Assembly: GCF_000878195.1 (NCBI RefSeq) | Contig: NZ_JXST01000032.1 | Coordinates: 1 to 64,000 of the forward strand | Origin: Mycolicibacterium llatzerense | Lineage (GTDB): Bacteria; Actinomycetota; Actinomycetes; Mycobacteriales; Mycobacteriaceae | Length of the DNA: 64,000 nt | Direction: 5' to 3' | Shown here: in pieces, positions 63,757 to 64,000 of the stretch | How the letters are laid out: every line of letters begins with the position of its first letter | How positions within the stretch are numbered: the stretch's first letter is position 1 | Made by a program: the position numbers and the translations under genes | The notes under the pieces: generated by a model | Databases searched by the model: none | What the model was told of the DNA's origin: nothing | The model's input: the letters and a program-made list of their open reading frames with translations, nothing else

Positions 63757-64000
63757 ATGAGCACACTGCACAAGGTAAAGGCCTACTTCGGTATGGCGCC
63801 GATGGACGACTATGACGACGAGTACTACGACGACGAAGACCGTCCCGCGCGCGCCTACGCGGCCCCGCGTCGCCCGCGCGAAGAGCGCTTCGAGGACGAC
63901 GACTACGGCCGTGGCGAAGCGCGCGGCTACGACGACCGCATGGGCCGCGAATACGAAAGCGCCCCAATGGGTTACCGCGGTGGCTACGAAGAGATGCCGG
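63757..64000 (+). CDS. sepF: Cell division protein SepF (3' end outside window)
   Basis: 81 residues visible from ATG 63757. The membrane-targeting N-terminal helix MSTLHKVKAYFGMAP, then an acidic/Tyr-rich linker (DDYDDEYYDDED) and Arg-rich disordered region; the C-terminal FtsZ-binding core lies beyond the window. SepF anchors FtsZ to the membrane in actinobacteria, which lack FtsA. Confidence 0.93.
   Translation, partial: MSTLHKVKAYFGMAPMDDYDDEYYDDEDRPARAYAAPRRPREERFEDDDYGRGEARGYDDRMGREYESAPMGYRGGYEEMP

Overview
The window is chromosomal DNA of a non-tuberculous mycobacterium (Mycobacterium sensu lato). Nearly every gene outside one large insert matches, in the same order, the M. tuberculosis stretch Rv2198c (mmpS3) to Rv2147c (sepF). 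Base composition is G+C-rich, and GTG starts and 4-base stop/start overlaps are frequent. I see no rRNA, tRNA, CRISPR array, insertion sequence or phage gene. M. tuberculosis locus names are recalled gene-order knowledge, not search results.

Region by region. 1-5.8 kb: end of mmpS3, a DUF2561 membrane protein and the ctaE-qcrCAB operon (cytochrome bcc and oxidase subunit III). 5.8-20.3 kb: trpD, an exonuclease/UvrC-like fusion, a small double-CxxC protein, ripC, a secreted metallopeptidase, pimB', fadD15, two SRPBCC-like proteins, an ArsA-like ATPase, an acyltransferase, a mannosyltransferase, a membrane protein and RNase AS.

20.3-35.7 kb is a roughly 15 kb block between the RNase AS gene and aroG, which are adjacent in M. 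tuberculosis. It has two copper-type groups: CopC-CopD, YcnI, DUF5134 and a membrane protein on the left; SigC, a CtpA/CtpB-type Cu(I) ATPase, a CopD-CtaG protein, a PepSY protein, a second DUF5134 protein and a zinc-finger anti-sigma-like membrane protein on the right. Between them lie a PucR-type regulator and a 912-residue exported protein of unusual composition.

35.8-45.2 kb: aroG, pknL and its Rv2175c-type partner, a three-gene accessory insert (TetR, methyltransferase, PPOX/F420-type protein), mptA, idsA2, lppM, a GNAT enzyme and a DUF3040 protein.

45.2-64 kb is the dcw division and cell-wall cluster: mraZ with tandem operator-like boxes, rsmH, an FtsL-like protein, pbpB, murE, murF, mraY, ftsW, murG, murC, ftsQ, ftsZ, pgeF/yfiH, yggS and the start of sepF. 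murD is missing from its usual place between mraY and ftsW. A lipoprotein gene and a copy of a palindromic repeat, also present at 1.15 kb, occupy that site.

Observations most worth following: the murD-less dcw cluster, the SigC/copper block with a candidate SigC anti-sigma factor, and the duplicated-domain exported protein beside its PucR-type regulator.
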